In this document: piece after piece, positions 9,254 to 18,933 of the stretch | Layout: every line of letters begins with the position of its first letter | Numbering within the stretch: the first letter of the stretch is position 1 | Origin: a virus | Virus record (IMG/VR): IMGVR_UViG_3300043122_000117 | Span: 1-46,197 of that record | DNA: 46,197 bases | Strand: one strand, 5' to 3' | The notes under the pieces: model-generated | Database searches by the model: none | The model's input: only the letters and a program-made list of their open reading frames with translations | Told to the model about the DNA's origin: nothing | Program-made: the position numbers and the translations under genes

Positions 9254-9767
9254 AACAATTATTATTTTTGTAATTAATATTTAAAGTAAAACTAAAATTC
9301 AAATAGGGTTGCATATCCCTGTATTTTATCCTTTCTTGGTTAAAATCAGAGAATACACTTCTTAGAGTTGTTTTTATTTGAGTAATATTAGAACGGTATC
9401 CATTAACAGCATCATAGGCCATCATTATAGCCCTTTCATCCTCTCTTTGAAGTGAGCCGTTATCTATTTTGTCAAGGTTTATTGAAAATATTACATCGCA
9501 ATCTACATTTGCGTATCCATCAACATCTCTTGTATTATTAAGATAAAACCCAACTTCCCCTACTGCTTTATCATTTATGAATACCTCCTTATATTCCTTA
9601 TCTGAAAGAAAAGCAAATGGGGCGAATAGATCATTGACATCTCTTTCCCGATATATCTTGTGGTAAATATCTATTCCCCAAGATGGATTGAGTGCCTTAT
9701 CTATTTTATTGATAATAGAGTTAATCTCCTTATCAACACCAATTGCGTTATCTTTTAGATATTTCAA
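9243..9767 (-). CDS. Putative tail terminator / head-tail joining protein
   Basis: The 174-residue protein begins with a helical segment (KDNAIGVDKEINSIINKID) and continues with beta-rich sequence. It lies between the adaptor candidate (9764-10885) and the tail tube gene, overlapping the former by ATGA and the latter by 11 bases. Gene order suggests a tail terminator or head-closure protein. No sequence motif proves this. Confidence 0.55.
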   Translation of the reverse strand: MKYLKDNAIGVDKEINSIINKIDKALNPSWGIDIYHKIYRERDVNDLFAPFAFLSDKEYKEVFINDKAVGEVGFYLNNTRDVDGYANVDCDVIFSINLDKIDNGSLQREDERAIMMAYDAVNGYRSNITQIKTTLRSVFSDFNQERIKYRDMQPYLNFSFTLNINYKNNNCYGM

Positions 9768-10885
9768 ATTGAACTCCTCCTTATTTGAATTTTCTTACTT
9801 GATTTAATAAACCTATCAAAAGTTTTATTGATCGAGTTCTTTGCAATTTTAAGTTGTTGAGCATATCGCCTTGCTACGGTATTCCCTGTAAGATCGGAAG
9901 CATGATAGGTAAGTAAATTCTTATCTATTGCCCTTGCATCTCCGTGAACCCTTGAATTTGAATTAAGCTGCATCATTTGAATAAAATCCATCTCAAATTG
10001 AGATTGATACATCTTTGCTAAATCAACTAAATTGTTATCTGCATATTGTGATGAATCTAAATATACTGATACGTTGAAGTTTATGCCGTTGCCGTATGTG
10101 GTCTCATTGTAAACAGAACCCTCTGGTGTATCTCCGCTACCAACAACAGGGTAACAAACAAACCCATCATACTTTAATGGGTCATTATAAGCATTTTCAG
10201 AAAGCACTTCATGAGTCGGAATAACGAAGTAGAAACGACCTTTGCCACTTATAGTATAATCTACATCTTCAAACTCTAAAAGCCCGTTATTTGGGTTCAA
10301 AACAATCGTGTCAACGACTATGCCCTGATTAATAACAGACATTGTTACAGGCAAATCAGTGTTCGCCTGTAACGCAATCTGATTTATTCTTATTTTGACA
10401 TAATCTGAACCCTTTGGTTCAAATACCCAACCTATATAATCTTCATTTGCCGTATAAGCAGTTTCACCTACATTGTAGATATATTGATTCTCAATCAATT
10501 TTCTCGATAAAGACAGCGCAGATAATAGATTTTCTTTAACAGACCATATGAACGATTTTATTCTAAGGCTTTCTTCATTTGTTTCAAGCCAATCAGATGT
10601 CAAATCAGGCTGTTTATTTGTATTTACAGACAATGATTGATAAACCTTGCCATCATAAGTTACTATGTCTGATTTTTTCTTGCTTTCTTCAAATATTGTG
10701 TAATTAGCTGAACTATCCCATGCTGAGAAAGTAAAGTCTAACATAGGTAAGAAATCAAGTAAATTCTTAACAGTAACAAGTGGGAGAACCCCCCGATTCC
10801 AATATAAACCAGAATCGGGAGTACCTACCAAATCACTATCCAAATCAACTAAACTAGAAAAATCCTCTGCAAATGTCAGTATCAT
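9764..10885 (-). CDS. Head-tail connector candidate with carbohydrate-binding-like insert
   Basis: The 373-residue protein follows the capsid genes. Around residues 55-100 it has the pattern VTYDGKVYQS...W, with a conserved final Trp, as in small CBM5/12-like modules found in many phage virion proteins. The N-terminal region and the C-terminal region (basic, ending KKIQIRRSS) flank a long beta-rich part. The place in the operon suggests a connector or adaptor, and the carbohydrate-binding-like insert is a weak motif call. Confidence 0.55.
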   Translation of the reverse strand: MILTFAEDFSSLVDLDSDLVGTPDSGLYWNRGVLPLVTVKNLLDFLPMLDFTFSAWDSSANYTIFEESKKKSDIVTYDGKVYQSLSVNTNKQPDLTSDWLETNEESLRIKSFIWSVKENLLSALSLSRKLIENQYIYNVGETAYTANEDYIGWVFEPKGSDYVKIRINQIALQANTDLPVTMSVINQGIVVDTIVLNPNNGLLEFEDVDYTISGKGRFYFVIPTHEVLSENAYNDPLKYDGFVCYPVVGSGDTPEGSVYNETTYGNGINFNVSVYLDSSQYADNNLVDLAKMYQSQFEMDFIQMMQLNSNSRVHGDARAIDKNLLTYHASDLTGNTVARRYAQQLKIAKNSINKTFDRFIKSSKKIQIRRSSI

Positions 10886-10894
10886 AACTCTTTA

Positions 10895-11329
10895 TTAAGG
10901 TGCGGTAAATGTAATTGCAGCAGCAGTTACAGCATTACCAAACGCATACCAGTTTGTTCCATCAGAAACAACTTCAACGAAATCACCAGGCAGTGTTTTT
11001 GTTGCTACAAGAGAAATAGTATTCTCGTCAGCAGCAGGGACAACAGCTCCTGCTACAATTGCACTTCCCTGAATTACATTAGTCGCACTTACAATAGTCC
11101 AATCAGTTGTTGCGGTTGCAGCCGAACAAATAAATTTGAACTTCAAACCAGCAGCAACAGCAGGAAGTGTAATCACCTCACCTGTTGCGTCCAAAATGTA
11201 AGTTTTCCCTGAATCAGCGGCAGTAAGGGTAGTATCAGCGGTAATCGCTTCAATACTAGAACCCGCTCCGTCATTGGCTAAAACTTCAATAGCTTCACCA
11301 TTCGATTGTGTTTTTAAATACTTTTTCAT
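10895..11329 (-). CDS. Capsid decoration/head fibre-like protein
   Basis: The 144-residue product is very rich in Ala, Thr, Val and Gly. It has the pattern TLTAADSGKTYILDATG, then LPGDFVEVVSDGTNWYAFG, as in small beta-barrel capsid-binding proteins encoded beside major capsid genes. Its start is one codon away from the stop of the major capsid gene. Decoration of the head surface is inferred from these features. Confidence 0.7.
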   Translation of the reverse strand: MKKYLKTQSNGEAIEVLANDGAGSSIEAITADTTLTAADSGKTYILDATGEVITLPAVAAGLKFKFICSAATATTDWTIVSATNVIQGSAIVAGAVVPAADENTISLVATKTLPGDFVEVVSDGTNWYAFGNAVTAAAITFTAP

Positions 11330-11330
11330 A

Positions 11331-12407
11331 CTATGAAGTTTGTCCTAAAAGTTTAACAATTCCATTCTGACGAGTTGACAAACTCGAATTATAACGGTAA
11401 ACAACATAGAATCTGAACCACAATGCCATTTCTTGGAAAACAGTCATTTTAAGGTCAGTTCTTGAACCAGGAGTAACCAAAGCAGTTGCATCGGTTGCCT
11501 CGTTGTTCACATATACATTAGCGCGCATTCTCATATATGGAAGTTCCACATCTGAGATAGACCATTTTTTACCAGCTACTTCTGTTCCATTACGGAAATC
11601 GTAAGGGAAGTTTTCATAAAGACCAATATCTCCATCTTTCACGAAGAAGCCATTAAAATTAGCAGACGTAGAAATCTGATCCGAGATATAACGTCTGTCC
11701 ATTGGTACTGCACTTTGAGACCACATCAGGTCTTTAGTGTTGTTAGCACCATATTTAGCAGCCTCAACTTCGCTTACCAACAATCCACCAGGACTTGTAA
11801 CAATACGGTAATTGCCTCCCAATTGGTTAGCAATCATTAATTGTTTCAAATAGGTAAACATTGTATCTTTTTGAGCAGCTTTAGAAATCTGTAAAGTATC
11901 TGTTCCTGCATCAAAAGTAAAAGTACCATCACCCTGAGAAATCTGAGTGGTATAATTCAATACCTGAGTCTTGCGAGATTCAAGGTTAGTCTCAATGATG
12001 TCATCAGCAGTTGATGCACAAGCCTTTAACACGTTTCTTAAAACGTTATCAAAGTACCATTGTTTGTCTACTTGGTTTTCTGCAAAAGAAGCAGGGAAAT
12101 ACCTGAATCCTGAGAAAACATCATAAGCTGTGAAGTAGTAACTATCTGTTTCTCCTAAATTTACAGGGATATTTTCAAACCCCGGAGTAGTAGTTACCGT
12201 TACCGACTGATCTTTTAACACTGGAATTTTTGCATTCCGAGCGTTTGAAGATGTTGCCAACATTTCCTGTACACTAGGTGGTACATAGTCAACAGAAGAT
12301 GTTGAATCCTTAGCCAAATCCAGCATACCATAATTCGCATCGAACTTCTCATTGGTAGCTTCTCTAGCTTGGAAATCATTCAATACTGTATTATCCAAAT
12401 AAGCCAT
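11331..12407 (-). CDS. Major capsid protein
   Basis: The 358-residue protein lies directly after the scaffold candidate and before the decoration protein, in the canonical portal-scaffold-capsid order. It has alternating helical and beta segments with no low-complexity regions, including the aromatic-rich part ALWFRFYVVYRYNSS near the C-terminus. Size and composition fit an HK97-fold capsid subunit. There is no detectable N-terminal protease-cleaved delta domain, in line with a separate scaffold gene. Confidence 0.85.
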   Translation of the reverse strand: MAYLDNTVLNDFQAREATNEKFDANYGMLDLAKDSTSSVDYVPPSVQEMLATSSNARNAKIPVLKDQSVTVTTTPGFENIPVNLGETDSYYFTAYDVFSGFRYFPASFAENQVDKQWYFDNVLRNVLKACASTADDIIETNLESRKTQVLNYTTQISQGDGTFTFDAGTDTLQISKAAQKDTMFTYLKQLMIANQLGGNYRIVTSPGGLLVSEVEAAKYGANNTKDLMWSQSAVPMDRRYISDQISTSANFNGFFVKDGDIGLYENFPYDFRNGTEVAGKKWSISDVELPYMRMRANVYVNNEATDATALVTPGSRTDLKMTVFQEMALWFRFYVVYRYNSSLSTRQNGIVKLLGQTS

Positions 12408-12427
12408 TTTAAAATTATTTATTTACG

Positions 12428-13327
12428 TTAAGCAGTCTTTTGCGACAATATCAAAGAATTAAGTTTGGCAAATTCTTTTGCATATGCGCCAGAAGTCACA
12501 GCCAAACCTTTAGATGTCAAATATTCTTTTATCGCTTTATTCCTATCCTGTGGCGTGGCATTTTCAGGAAGTTCAAAAGGAACATCTTTAAGTTTTACTG
12601 TTTTTGCTTTTGCCCCTAATCCTCTAGTTTCACCTTTTACAAGTGAATTTATTCCTTCATCTTTTTTTAAGGCATCACTAAGTTTCTGCGTTTTGTATTC
12701 GTTTTCCTTATCTACCAAAATAGCTTCACCATCAACTATTTTAATATGATTTTTTTCAAGAATACTGTTTTTAAACTGCGCCCACTTATAATCCGCCTCA
12801 TATTTATTTACTGTTTCTGCAAAACTAGGTTTAACGCTGTTAAAGGCCATGTCTTGTTCCAAGGCACTCAACTTCTTTGTTGTCTCCTCGTACTTGCCTT
12901 TATAATCGTTTTCCTCCCATTCTGCAAATTTTGCTTCTTTCTCTTTTAGTGCATCTAATTTCTGTTTAAGGCTTTCTACCTCTGCCTTTGTAGCATCGTC
13001 ACCGTTGCTTATTTTTGCATCAAGTTCTCTTTGCTTCTGAGTTAGTGCCTCTCTCTCTTTTGCTAAAGCAGATTCTACAAACATTGGCGTTGCTCTTTGT
13101 AAGAAATCAGCATACTTCTCGCCTTGGTTTCTTTCAACGCCATTAATACCCATCTTCTCAATAGCTAACCTAGATGCACCCTCTAAGATACGTTCGGCAT
13201 TTTCGTTTGCTTTCCCGTCCCATCCTTTTTGAAGTTCGGATACATGATTGTCAACCTGCTCTGCGATTTTCGAAACTTGTTCTTCCGATAATCCATTCTC
13301 TTGAATAAAATCTTCTGAAAATTCCAT
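12428..13327 (-). CDS. Scaffold protein
   Basis: The 299-residue protein is highly charged and helical, with a long coiled coil (about residues 85-160, rich in Lys, Glu, Ala and Leu) and a conserved-looking C-terminal segment. It is encoded immediately upstream of the major capsid gene. Both features are typical of capsid assembly scaffolds, which guide procapsid formation and then leave the particle. The start overlaps the upstream stop by one base. Confidence 0.82.
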   Translation of the reverse strand: MEFSEDFIQENGLSEEQVSKIAEQVDNHVSELQKGWDGKANENAERILEGASRLAIEKMGINGVERNQGEKYADFLQRATPMFVESALAKEREALTQKQRELDAKISNGDDATKAEVESLKQKLDALKEKEAKFAEWEENDYKGKYEETTKKLSALEQDMAFNSVKPSFAETVNKYEADYKWAQFKNSILEKNHIKIVDGEAILVDKENEYKTQKLSDALKKDEGINSLVKGETRGLGAKAKTVKLKDVPFELPENATPQDRNKAIKEYLTSKGLAVTSGAYAKEFAKLNSLILSQKTA

Positions 13328-13812
13328 TATTCGTTAATTTTTTGTTTTAGTGTTTCAGCATCCCATCCGAAATATGCTTTTTTACCAACCTTTTCCTTAT
13401 ATTCAGCCCTTAATGACTCAATATCATCGGCGGCTTCTATTTTTGGTTCCCTTTTGGGTAATTCTTTTGGTTCATTTAATAGAGTTTCAAGTCTAAGCAA
13501 TCTTTCTTGAAGCTCATCGTTGCGTTTTTTCTCTAGTTCGTACTTATCAGCTAATGTAGGTTCTTCTTTGCCAATGTCTTTAATGGCATCTTTTAGTGCA
13601 TTTACCCAATCTGCTTTATCCAATTCTTTTTCTCCATCAAATACTTTTACCACTTCTAGTTCATCTTTAATAAAGTTCTGATAGGGTAAATACTTTAAGA
13701 ACTTCTCAAACTGAACACCATCTTGTAATGTGGTATTAATAGTTTCAAACTTCGGCATACCGCTACTTTCGTAGCTGTAAATCTTTTTCGTCTTGATCGT
13801 TATATGTATCAT
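13327..13812 (-). CDS. Small protein with C-terminal HeH/LEM-like motif
   Basis: The 161-residue protein ends with LRAEYKEKVGKKAYFGW followed by a short helix. This Gly-Lys-Lys...GW pattern resembles the HeH/LEM-type motif seen at the C-termini of several phage head proteins. The first 18 codons overlap the end of the portal gene by 50 bases. An alternative start at the internal ATG (13758) would remove the overlap, but the longer N-terminus looks like genuine beta-strand sequence. Its place between portal and scaffold suggests a role in head assembly. Confidence 0.65.
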   Translation of the reverse strand: MIHITIKTKKIYSYESSGMPKFETINTTLQDGVQFEKFLKYLPYQNFIKDELEVVKVFDGEKELDKADWVNALKDAIKDIGKEEPTLADKYELEKKRNDELQERLLRLETLLNEPKELPKREPKIEAADDIESLRAEYKEKVGKKAYFGWDAETLKQKINE

Positions 13813-15490
13813 TTCTCTCTGATATTATAATCCCTTTAATGAGATTGTTAATTAATAGTAATTTCTCTGAATTATCTTCTGTCATTAGGGTATAAAACGT
13901 AACTATGTCGCCATAAATAGCCTCAAATTTGCCAATCCAATAGTTAAATCTTGTTTGGTAGTCAAATGTAATTTCATCAACCCTATTGGCGTTAATTGCT
14001 GTTTCGAAGTCTTTGTCAGATACAAATGGGATTAAATCATAAAGTATGTTTTGCCTACTTAGCTTGTTTTGATTGCCCTTATATCTGTTTTGATTTATTC
14101 TTAGAAGAATGTTTTTCCGTTCTATTGGGTTTTCTGCTTTTTCTAAGTTGCTGTAAAGCATTGATTCAGTATCAAGAAAGAAGTCAGAACCATAAAATAT
14201 AGACACTTCTTGTACCAGATTGCCATACTTTAACATCAACATATCTTTATCAGAAAACTTTCTGATATAATTAAATGAATCAGCGAAATAGATAAGAGTA
14301 TTCTGCAATACTGTTAATGATTCCTGAACCTGAACTTCATTCTTACTGCCTTCTTTTACGCCATCAATAGTTCCACCGACCAAAGTATTCACTATTGAGT
14401 ATTCTATTTCGCTTATCCTGTTTTTGATGTAATTTAGAGATTCAACGGGTACATAGTGAAAATTAATGAAGTTTTTAACCGCCTCCATATCTATTCCACC
14501 ACCGTCTTTTTCAACTAATGGAACATCAAACACAGTTCCTGCCTGCAATACACTGTCGCCAGACGGAGGATTGTTAGAATGTAATTTTGCCCGCTGTGAT
14601 GACATTATATCATCTGCAATAGGCTCTGTATTTGAATCAATATCTTTTGAATCCTCAATTATATCAACATCCAACTTGGTTACAATAGGAATAGCCCCGT
14701 TCGGCTCAGTCATCTTTTGAAGCGTTTTAAGGAACGTGTATTCCTCTAACTCTTCACGAATATATGTGAATATAGATTCACGTAATATCCAGTCCTCTCC
14801 TACTACCTTGGGGCTTATAAAATGAACAGGACAATGTCCTAAATTATGATCGGTTGATTTTATCTCAACAAAATCTTTGTTGAAAAAAGAATACTTAACC
14901 TCATCAATATATACATATCCTTCTTCAATTACTCCGTCTATTTCAATTTCTCCTGTAAATGCAATTGATTTTACTTGTCCATTCATTGTTTTTTGAATAG
15001 ACTTTACATTCTTAATATCTACAAAATACCTGTACGGAGAACTGTCGATTATATCAGAAACGACTAACGAATTATGATTAAACAACATCCTGCCAAATAT
15101 TTCCTGTTCAAAATCAGGCACATTTAGCATTTTTGCGAAATCAGTATCATCATGTCCATCAACTACATATTTAAACTCTGAATTTTCAGCATTAAATACT
15201 CTCCTTAGCTGAGGGACTACTTTGTTATTTATTAATTTAGCAGACGGAAGGGGTTTACGCAAGAACTTAAAGAAAGCTAAGAAATTTTTAGTCTTAAATA
15301 TTGACTTGACGTAATTCAAAAAGTAATCATTACTCTGATATTTCCTTTCAGCCCACGCTTCGAGATATTCAGACGTAAGATAATCTTCCTGCATTGAAGA
15401 GCGAGTAAAATAAGACAACTGTCTCTCTTGTCTTACAGCCTTACCTATTAAATTCTTACCATACTGAGCTTCAATGAATTCTTTGCTCAT
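13763..15490 (-). CDS. Portal protein
   Basis: The 575-residue protein is encoded between the terminase region and the capsid genes. Its size and alternating helix/beta composition are right for a portal, the dodecameric DNA gate at the head vertex. A long helical region with basic residues (about 480-560) precedes the charged C-terminus. A candidate Bacteroidetes-type promoter lies 40-71 bases upstream, so the portal gene may begin a separate late transcript. Confidence 0.8.
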   Translation of the reverse strand: MSKEFIEAQYGKNLIGKAVRQERQLSYFTRSSMQEDYLTSEYLEAWAERKYQSNDYFLNYVKSIFKTKNFLAFFKFLRKPLPSAKLINNKVVPQLRRVFNAENSEFKYVVDGHDDTDFAKMLNVPDFEQEIFGRMLFNHNSLVVSDIIDSSPYRYFVDIKNVKSIQKTMNGQVKSIAFTGEIEIDGVIEEGYVYIDEVKYSFFNKDFVEIKSTDHNLGHCPVHFISPKVVGEDWILRESIFTYIREELEEYTFLKTLQKMTEPNGAIPIVTKLDVDIIEDSKDIDSNTEPIADDIMSSQRAKLHSNNPPSGDSVLQAGTVFDVPLVEKDGGGIDMEAVKNFINFHYVPVESLNYIKNRISEIEYSIVNTLVGGTIDGVKEGSKNEVQVQESLTVLQNTLIYFADSFNYIRKFSDKDMLMLKYGNLVQEVSIFYGSDFFLDTESMLYSNLEKAENPIERKNILLRINQNRYKGNQNKLSRQNILYDLIPFVSDKDFETAINANRVDEITFDYQTRFNYWIGKFEAIYGDIVTFYTLMTEDNSEKLLLINNLIKGIIISERNDTYNDQDEKDLQLRK

Positions 15491-15529
15491 AAATTGCCAC
15501 TAATTTATTAGACTGTCTCTAGTCAATAG

Positions 15530-15561
15530 CAAAATTAGATATAATTTATTGATTTAACAAA
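15530..15561 (-). promoter_or_regulatory. Candidate Bacteroidetes-type promoter for the portal-capsid-tail operon
   Basis: On the minus strand TTTG (15561-15558) is followed after 20 bases by TAATTTTG (15537-15530). This fits the -33 TTTG / -7 TAnnTTTG consensus of Bacteroidetes sigma factors. Transcription would start about 30 bases before the portal ATG. Confidence 0.55.
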
Positions 15562-15727
15562 TTGATAGATAATTTTTAATAGATTTTATCTATAAATAAA
15601 ATTGTACCTAATCAAGAATGGTTAATATGCTATAAATTTAATAACAAGAAATTACGAAACTTATAGCCAGTTAAACAACTATAAACCCATTAATCTTAAT
15701 ACGCAAATATTTGCCAATAGATAATAT

Positions 15728-15889
15728 CTATGAGATTGCACGAATGAATTTACCATCTATATCAAATTCGAATTGCATCTCTGTCATCTCTGAATAAACA
15801 GATATAGTAGAACCTACTAGAGTAATACACGATGTAAAATTACAGCCTATATCCAAAAGACAATTTTTAAACTTTACTAAATCTGTCAT
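15728..15889 (-). CDS. 53-residue protein coupled to the HNH endonuclease gene
   Basis: The start codon overlaps the stop of the homing endonuclease gene as TAATG, which suggests coupled translation. The product is small and neutral, with three Cys (positions 10, 16 and 21), and was not recognised. Its stop lies in a perfect 15-base palindrome (15717-15731, ATAGATAATATCTAT). From 15491 to 15727 no gene is visible; that gap carries the portal promoter. Confidence 0.55.
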   Translation of the reverse strand: MTDLVKFKNCLLDIGCNFTSCITLVGSTISVYSEMTEMQFEFDIDGKFIRAIS

Positions 15890-16455
15890 TATTTATTTTT
15901 AAATTCCCAGAGAAAACCTCCAGCATGATTTCTCTCGCCTCGACACACCTTTCCTATATTTGCTTGAAAAATACCAGTACTCCTTTCTGCTTCCATCTGA
16001 CCTGCAAATTCTCTTATAAAATCACCACTTATAGACCTTTGTATTATTGGCTTACTCGATTTGTTTTCATAACCAAGCCTACCGCTCCAATATCCAGTTA
16101 AATTACCAAAATCATACCCATGCTGAGTGTTTTCGCTCGGTGTACACCATTCTAGATTTGATACACAACTATTTGCCCTATTTGAGTCCTTGTGATTAAC
16201 TTGTGGCTTGTTTTTAGGGTTTGGTATAAATGCTTCTGCGACTAGCCTATGAACACGGTTTGTAGTTCTTTTGGATTTTTTATATAAATCGACCATCCAA
16301 TATCCTGCTTCATTTTTACTCATCTTCATTATCCTTTCGGGTAATTCAATTCGTACTCTATCGCCTACAACTCTATTCAGACTTTTAATCCTTCCAAAAT
16401 TACTAACTTCGTAATAATCTTCATAGCCTTTTATTGGCAACCAAATTTCTTTCAT
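15889..16455 (-). CDS. NUMOD4/HNH homing endonuclease
   Basis: The protein (188 residues from the ATG at 16455) begins with a NUMOD4 motif (EIWLPIKGYEDYYEVSNFG). A central HNH region follows: VHRLVAEAFIPNP, NHKDSN and NLEWCTPSEN. The C-terminal part resembles NUMOD1-type DNA-recognition helices. Such enzymes are site-specific homing nucleases of mobile group elements. The frame is open upstream to 16515, but the extra 20 residues look non-coding. The gene sits between terL and portal with untranslated flanks, consistent with insertion of a free-standing mobile gene. Confidence 0.9.
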   Translation of the reverse strand: MKEIWLPIKGYEDYYEVSNFGRIKSLNRVVGDRVRIELPERIMKMSKNEAGYWMVDLYKKSKRTTNRVHRLVAEAFIPNPKNKPQVNHKDSNRANSCVSNLEWCTPSENTQHGYDFGNLTGYWSGRLGYENKSSKPIIQRSISGDFIREFAGQMEAERSTGIFQANIGKVCRGERNHAGGFLWEFKNK

Positions 16456-16567
16456 TGTATTTACATTTTTAATACGCATTATAAAAAATATTGCAGCAGG
16501 AATGCGTAACCTCATTGAACGAGTTAATTAGACTCGACTGCATTATAAATATAATAAAATTATAATT

Positions 16568-17986
16568 CTAATATGCTTTAACCTTAAATTTCTTACCGCT
16601 AAAACGCTTTAATTCAAACATACACCTCATCATTATCGTATCATAATAATCAGGAGAGAAACCTAATTCTAACTTTGCCTGTGATTTCTTTATGAGTTTC
16701 TTTTTTTGAGTATCAGAGTCCAAATTGTCTCTTCTTAGGCATACACTCAATTCTTGTTTTATCCTTTCTTCTTGTTTTTCATCACAAATTATCTTAATCT
16801 CACGTTTATTAATTAGTTCTGCAAGTTTATATCCACACTCATCCTTTAAATTTCCAAAATCTTTTTTATTAATAGGTCTTGAATTACCCCTAAACGATCT
16901 TATATTTTTCAAATAACTAGAAAGATAATTTCCAAGCCCATCAGCATCACTAACAACATTAGAATTGTAAACTCCATGATTCTGAATTAATTTTCGTAAA
17001 TCAAGCTCAATTTCTCTAGCAGTAGCCTTTTTCTTGTCAAGTTTTACCTCTCCAACCATCCCCCTCCAAAGTATTCCAACAAACTTGTCTCTTCCTTGAA
17101 GTGCCAGGTCTGCGCTTATGTATTTCAACCCTTTTGCTTCTACTTTATCGTTTGCAAACAAGTCACAGATGGCATCGTACTGAACTAATGAATCAGGATT
17201 GTCATCATAGTCAAAATTTCCATATACTAAACGCTGAATCCTATTTTTGTCGCCTTCAGCAATAACATCTTCTATCCATTCTCTAACAGCCGGGTGCGGG
17301 TTATCACTTGGGAGTGCTGGAATAAACTTTCTCGATTTACCCTCTATGTTATCTCTAAACGGAGCATAAAAACGACTATAAACGTGACTTTTGTCAGGGT
17401 TAAAAGTTTCCAACATCTTTTTTTTTATGCCATACTCTATGTTTTTACGCCACCCACAACGGGTGAATAGCGTTCCAATAGCATCAATATTACTCTCATT
17501 ACTTTCGTCAACAGCAGCGGATGTTAATTCAAGTCCACCAAACCTAGTATAAAGCGGGTCACTTGGTTGATATGCCATGTCAATAAAGAATATCTCACTA
17601 CCATTAGCAAAGACCAACTTGTTTTTCTGTTCATAGTATTTATAGTCTTCCCCATCTTTTAACCGATAGTAGTTTAATAAGTTGAAAAGGGTAATAAGAA
17701 CAGTTTTTCTTAACACACTAAGTTCTTTCCTAGCTAAAGCATACGCAACCCCATCATAACTTAAACATTGGAAGATTATCCAGAAGCATTCTAGTACGGT
17801 TTTCCCGCTGCGGGCGCTCCCACCATATCCAAGGAACAGCGTTTCTTTGTCATGCAAAACCTCCAAAGCCTTAATCTGTTTTTCTGTCAAAAAGAAGTCA
17901 TTCCCTTGCCCATCATCCCCGATAGCAATATCGCTATACATCCGTTTTTTGTATGCTTCTATGTAGAATTTAGTAAGTATATCCAT
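16568..17986 (-). CDS. terL: Terminase large subunit
   Basis: The 472-residue protein carries an ATPase domain with Walker A GYGGSARSGKT (about residues 52-62) and a Walker B-like VDES near residue 158. The C-terminal nuclease domain has acidic motifs ISADLALQGRD (about 290), VSDADGLG (about 347) and SPDYYDT (about 446). It is the motor that packages DNA into the procapsid and cuts it. The ATG overlaps the stop of the upstream gene (TAATG). Confidence 0.95.
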   Translation of the reverse strand: MDILTKFYIEAYKKRMYSDIAIGDDGQGNDFFLTEKQIKALEVLHDKETLFLGYGGSARSGKTVLECFWIIFQCLSYDGVAYALARKELSVLRKTVLITLFNLLNYYRLKDGEDYKYYEQKNKLVFANGSEIFFIDMAYQPSDPLYTRFGGLELTSAAVDESNESNIDAIGTLFTRCGWRKNIEYGIKKKMLETFNPDKSHVYSRFYAPFRDNIEGKSRKFIPALPSDNPHPAVREWIEDVIAEGDKNRIQRLVYGNFDYDDNPDSLVQYDAICDLFANDKVEAKGLKYISADLALQGRDKFVGILWRGMVGEVKLDKKKATAREIELDLRKLIQNHGVYNSNVVSDADGLGNYLSSYLKNIRSFRGNSRPINKKDFGNLKDECGYKLAELINKREIKIICDEKQEERIKQELSVCLRRDNLDSDTQKKKLIKKSQAKLELGFSPDYYDTIMMRCMFELKRFSGKKFKVKAY

Positions 17987-18486
17987 TATTGATAGTCGAA
18001 ATTTTTAAATACATCCAACACTTTACGTTCAAAAACCTTGCGTTTCCTACAAATATAAGGATTCATCAAATAAATAACCCTTACTTTCCCATAAATAAGA
18101 CCCTTCATTTGATACAGAACGCCTACACTCATTAATCTTTTCACTAAACGTATAAACATCGCCTCGCTTCTAATCGCAAGATATTTCTGCAATGTCTTAT
18201 TTGTATGTGGTATTTTGTCGTTAAACAGGATATTTAACTCAGTCTTTAGTGTAATAGACATTTTCATCACTTTCGCTAAATCAGAATCATTTAAAACGTC
18301 TTGCAGGGCAAATACTGCTTCGCTGCTTATTATAGAATAATCGTCATATGAAACAACGGATTTCCCAGTATCTGTGTCATATTTTAATGAATCAAATTCG
18401 GAAGACATTACCTCCCCTGTTTCTATATTAACGTAAGATTCTAAATCAACAATGTTTTTTTGGGTTAACTTTGATGTTTTGGACAT
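17986..18486 (-). CDS. Winged-helix-like protein preceding terL
   Basis: The product (166 residues from the ATG at 18486; a longer frame opens at 18513) has a helical middle (residues about 60-120) followed by SVGVLYQMKGLIYGKVRVIYLMNPYICRKRKVFE. That last part resembles the wing and C-terminal strand of plasmid- and phage-type replication/regulatory winged-helix proteins. The 18486 start is preferred because AAAAATAAAAG, an AT-rich leader typical of Bacteroidetes, lies just before it. It is translationally coupled to terL. A DNA-binding role is inferred. Confidence 0.6.
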   Translation of the reverse strand: MSKTSKLTQKNIVDLESYVNIETGEVMSSEFDSLKYDTDTGKSVVSYDDYSIISSEAVFALQDVLNDSDLAKVMKMSITLKTELNILFNDKIPHTNKTLQKYLAIRSEAMFIRLVKRLMSVGVLYQMKGLIYGKVRVIYLMNPYICRKRKVFERKVLDVFKNFDYQ

Positions 18487-18576
18487 ACTTTTATTTTTGA
18501 TTAAATGTTCCAATGCATAATGGGTGCCAACTTGAAGGAGAGTTGACTTCTTTTACATAACACTCACAGCACAACC

Positions 18577-18933
18577 TTATCTTTTACGTGACTTCCATCC
18601 TTTAAATTCAGCAAGCATATCAACTCTACCCTCTAGCCATCCACTATAAAAACTTCTCCATTCCATGTTTTTATGTTTTAGCTCTTTAAATCTTTTATCG
18701 GCAAAACCAATTAATCCTTTACTCCCCCAATCCAAAGAATCAGCATCTAAATCAAATGTTGGCTTATCATTAAAATAACCCATATCAGAACAATCTTGAA
18801 TAAGATGCCTTAATTCTCTAAGTCTTGGGTAAAATTCAGTTCTGAATCTCTGCTTAGTTAATGATTCTCGCTTTTCTTCTATTTCGTCAATCCTCCCGAT
18901 CAACCACTGCATAACCTCTGTGTTGTTCATCAT
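18577..18933 (-). CDS. Hypothetical protein, 118 residues
   Basis: The protein is helical and charged and has no recognised family. It has the motif MGYFNDKPTFDLDADS and a basic C-terminus (KGWKSRKR). It starts directly after the stop of the 72-residue gene (start at 18933, stop at 18934) and lies 91 bases before the ATG of the winged-helix-like gene. The two short genes therefore form an operon with the terminase. Confidence 0.6.
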   Translation of the reverse strand: MMNNTEVMQWLIGRIDEIEEKRESLTKQRFRTEFYPRLRELRHLIQDCSDMGYFNDKPTFDLDADSLDWGSKGLIGFADKRFKELKHKNMEWRSFYSGWLEGRVDMLAEFKGWKSRKR

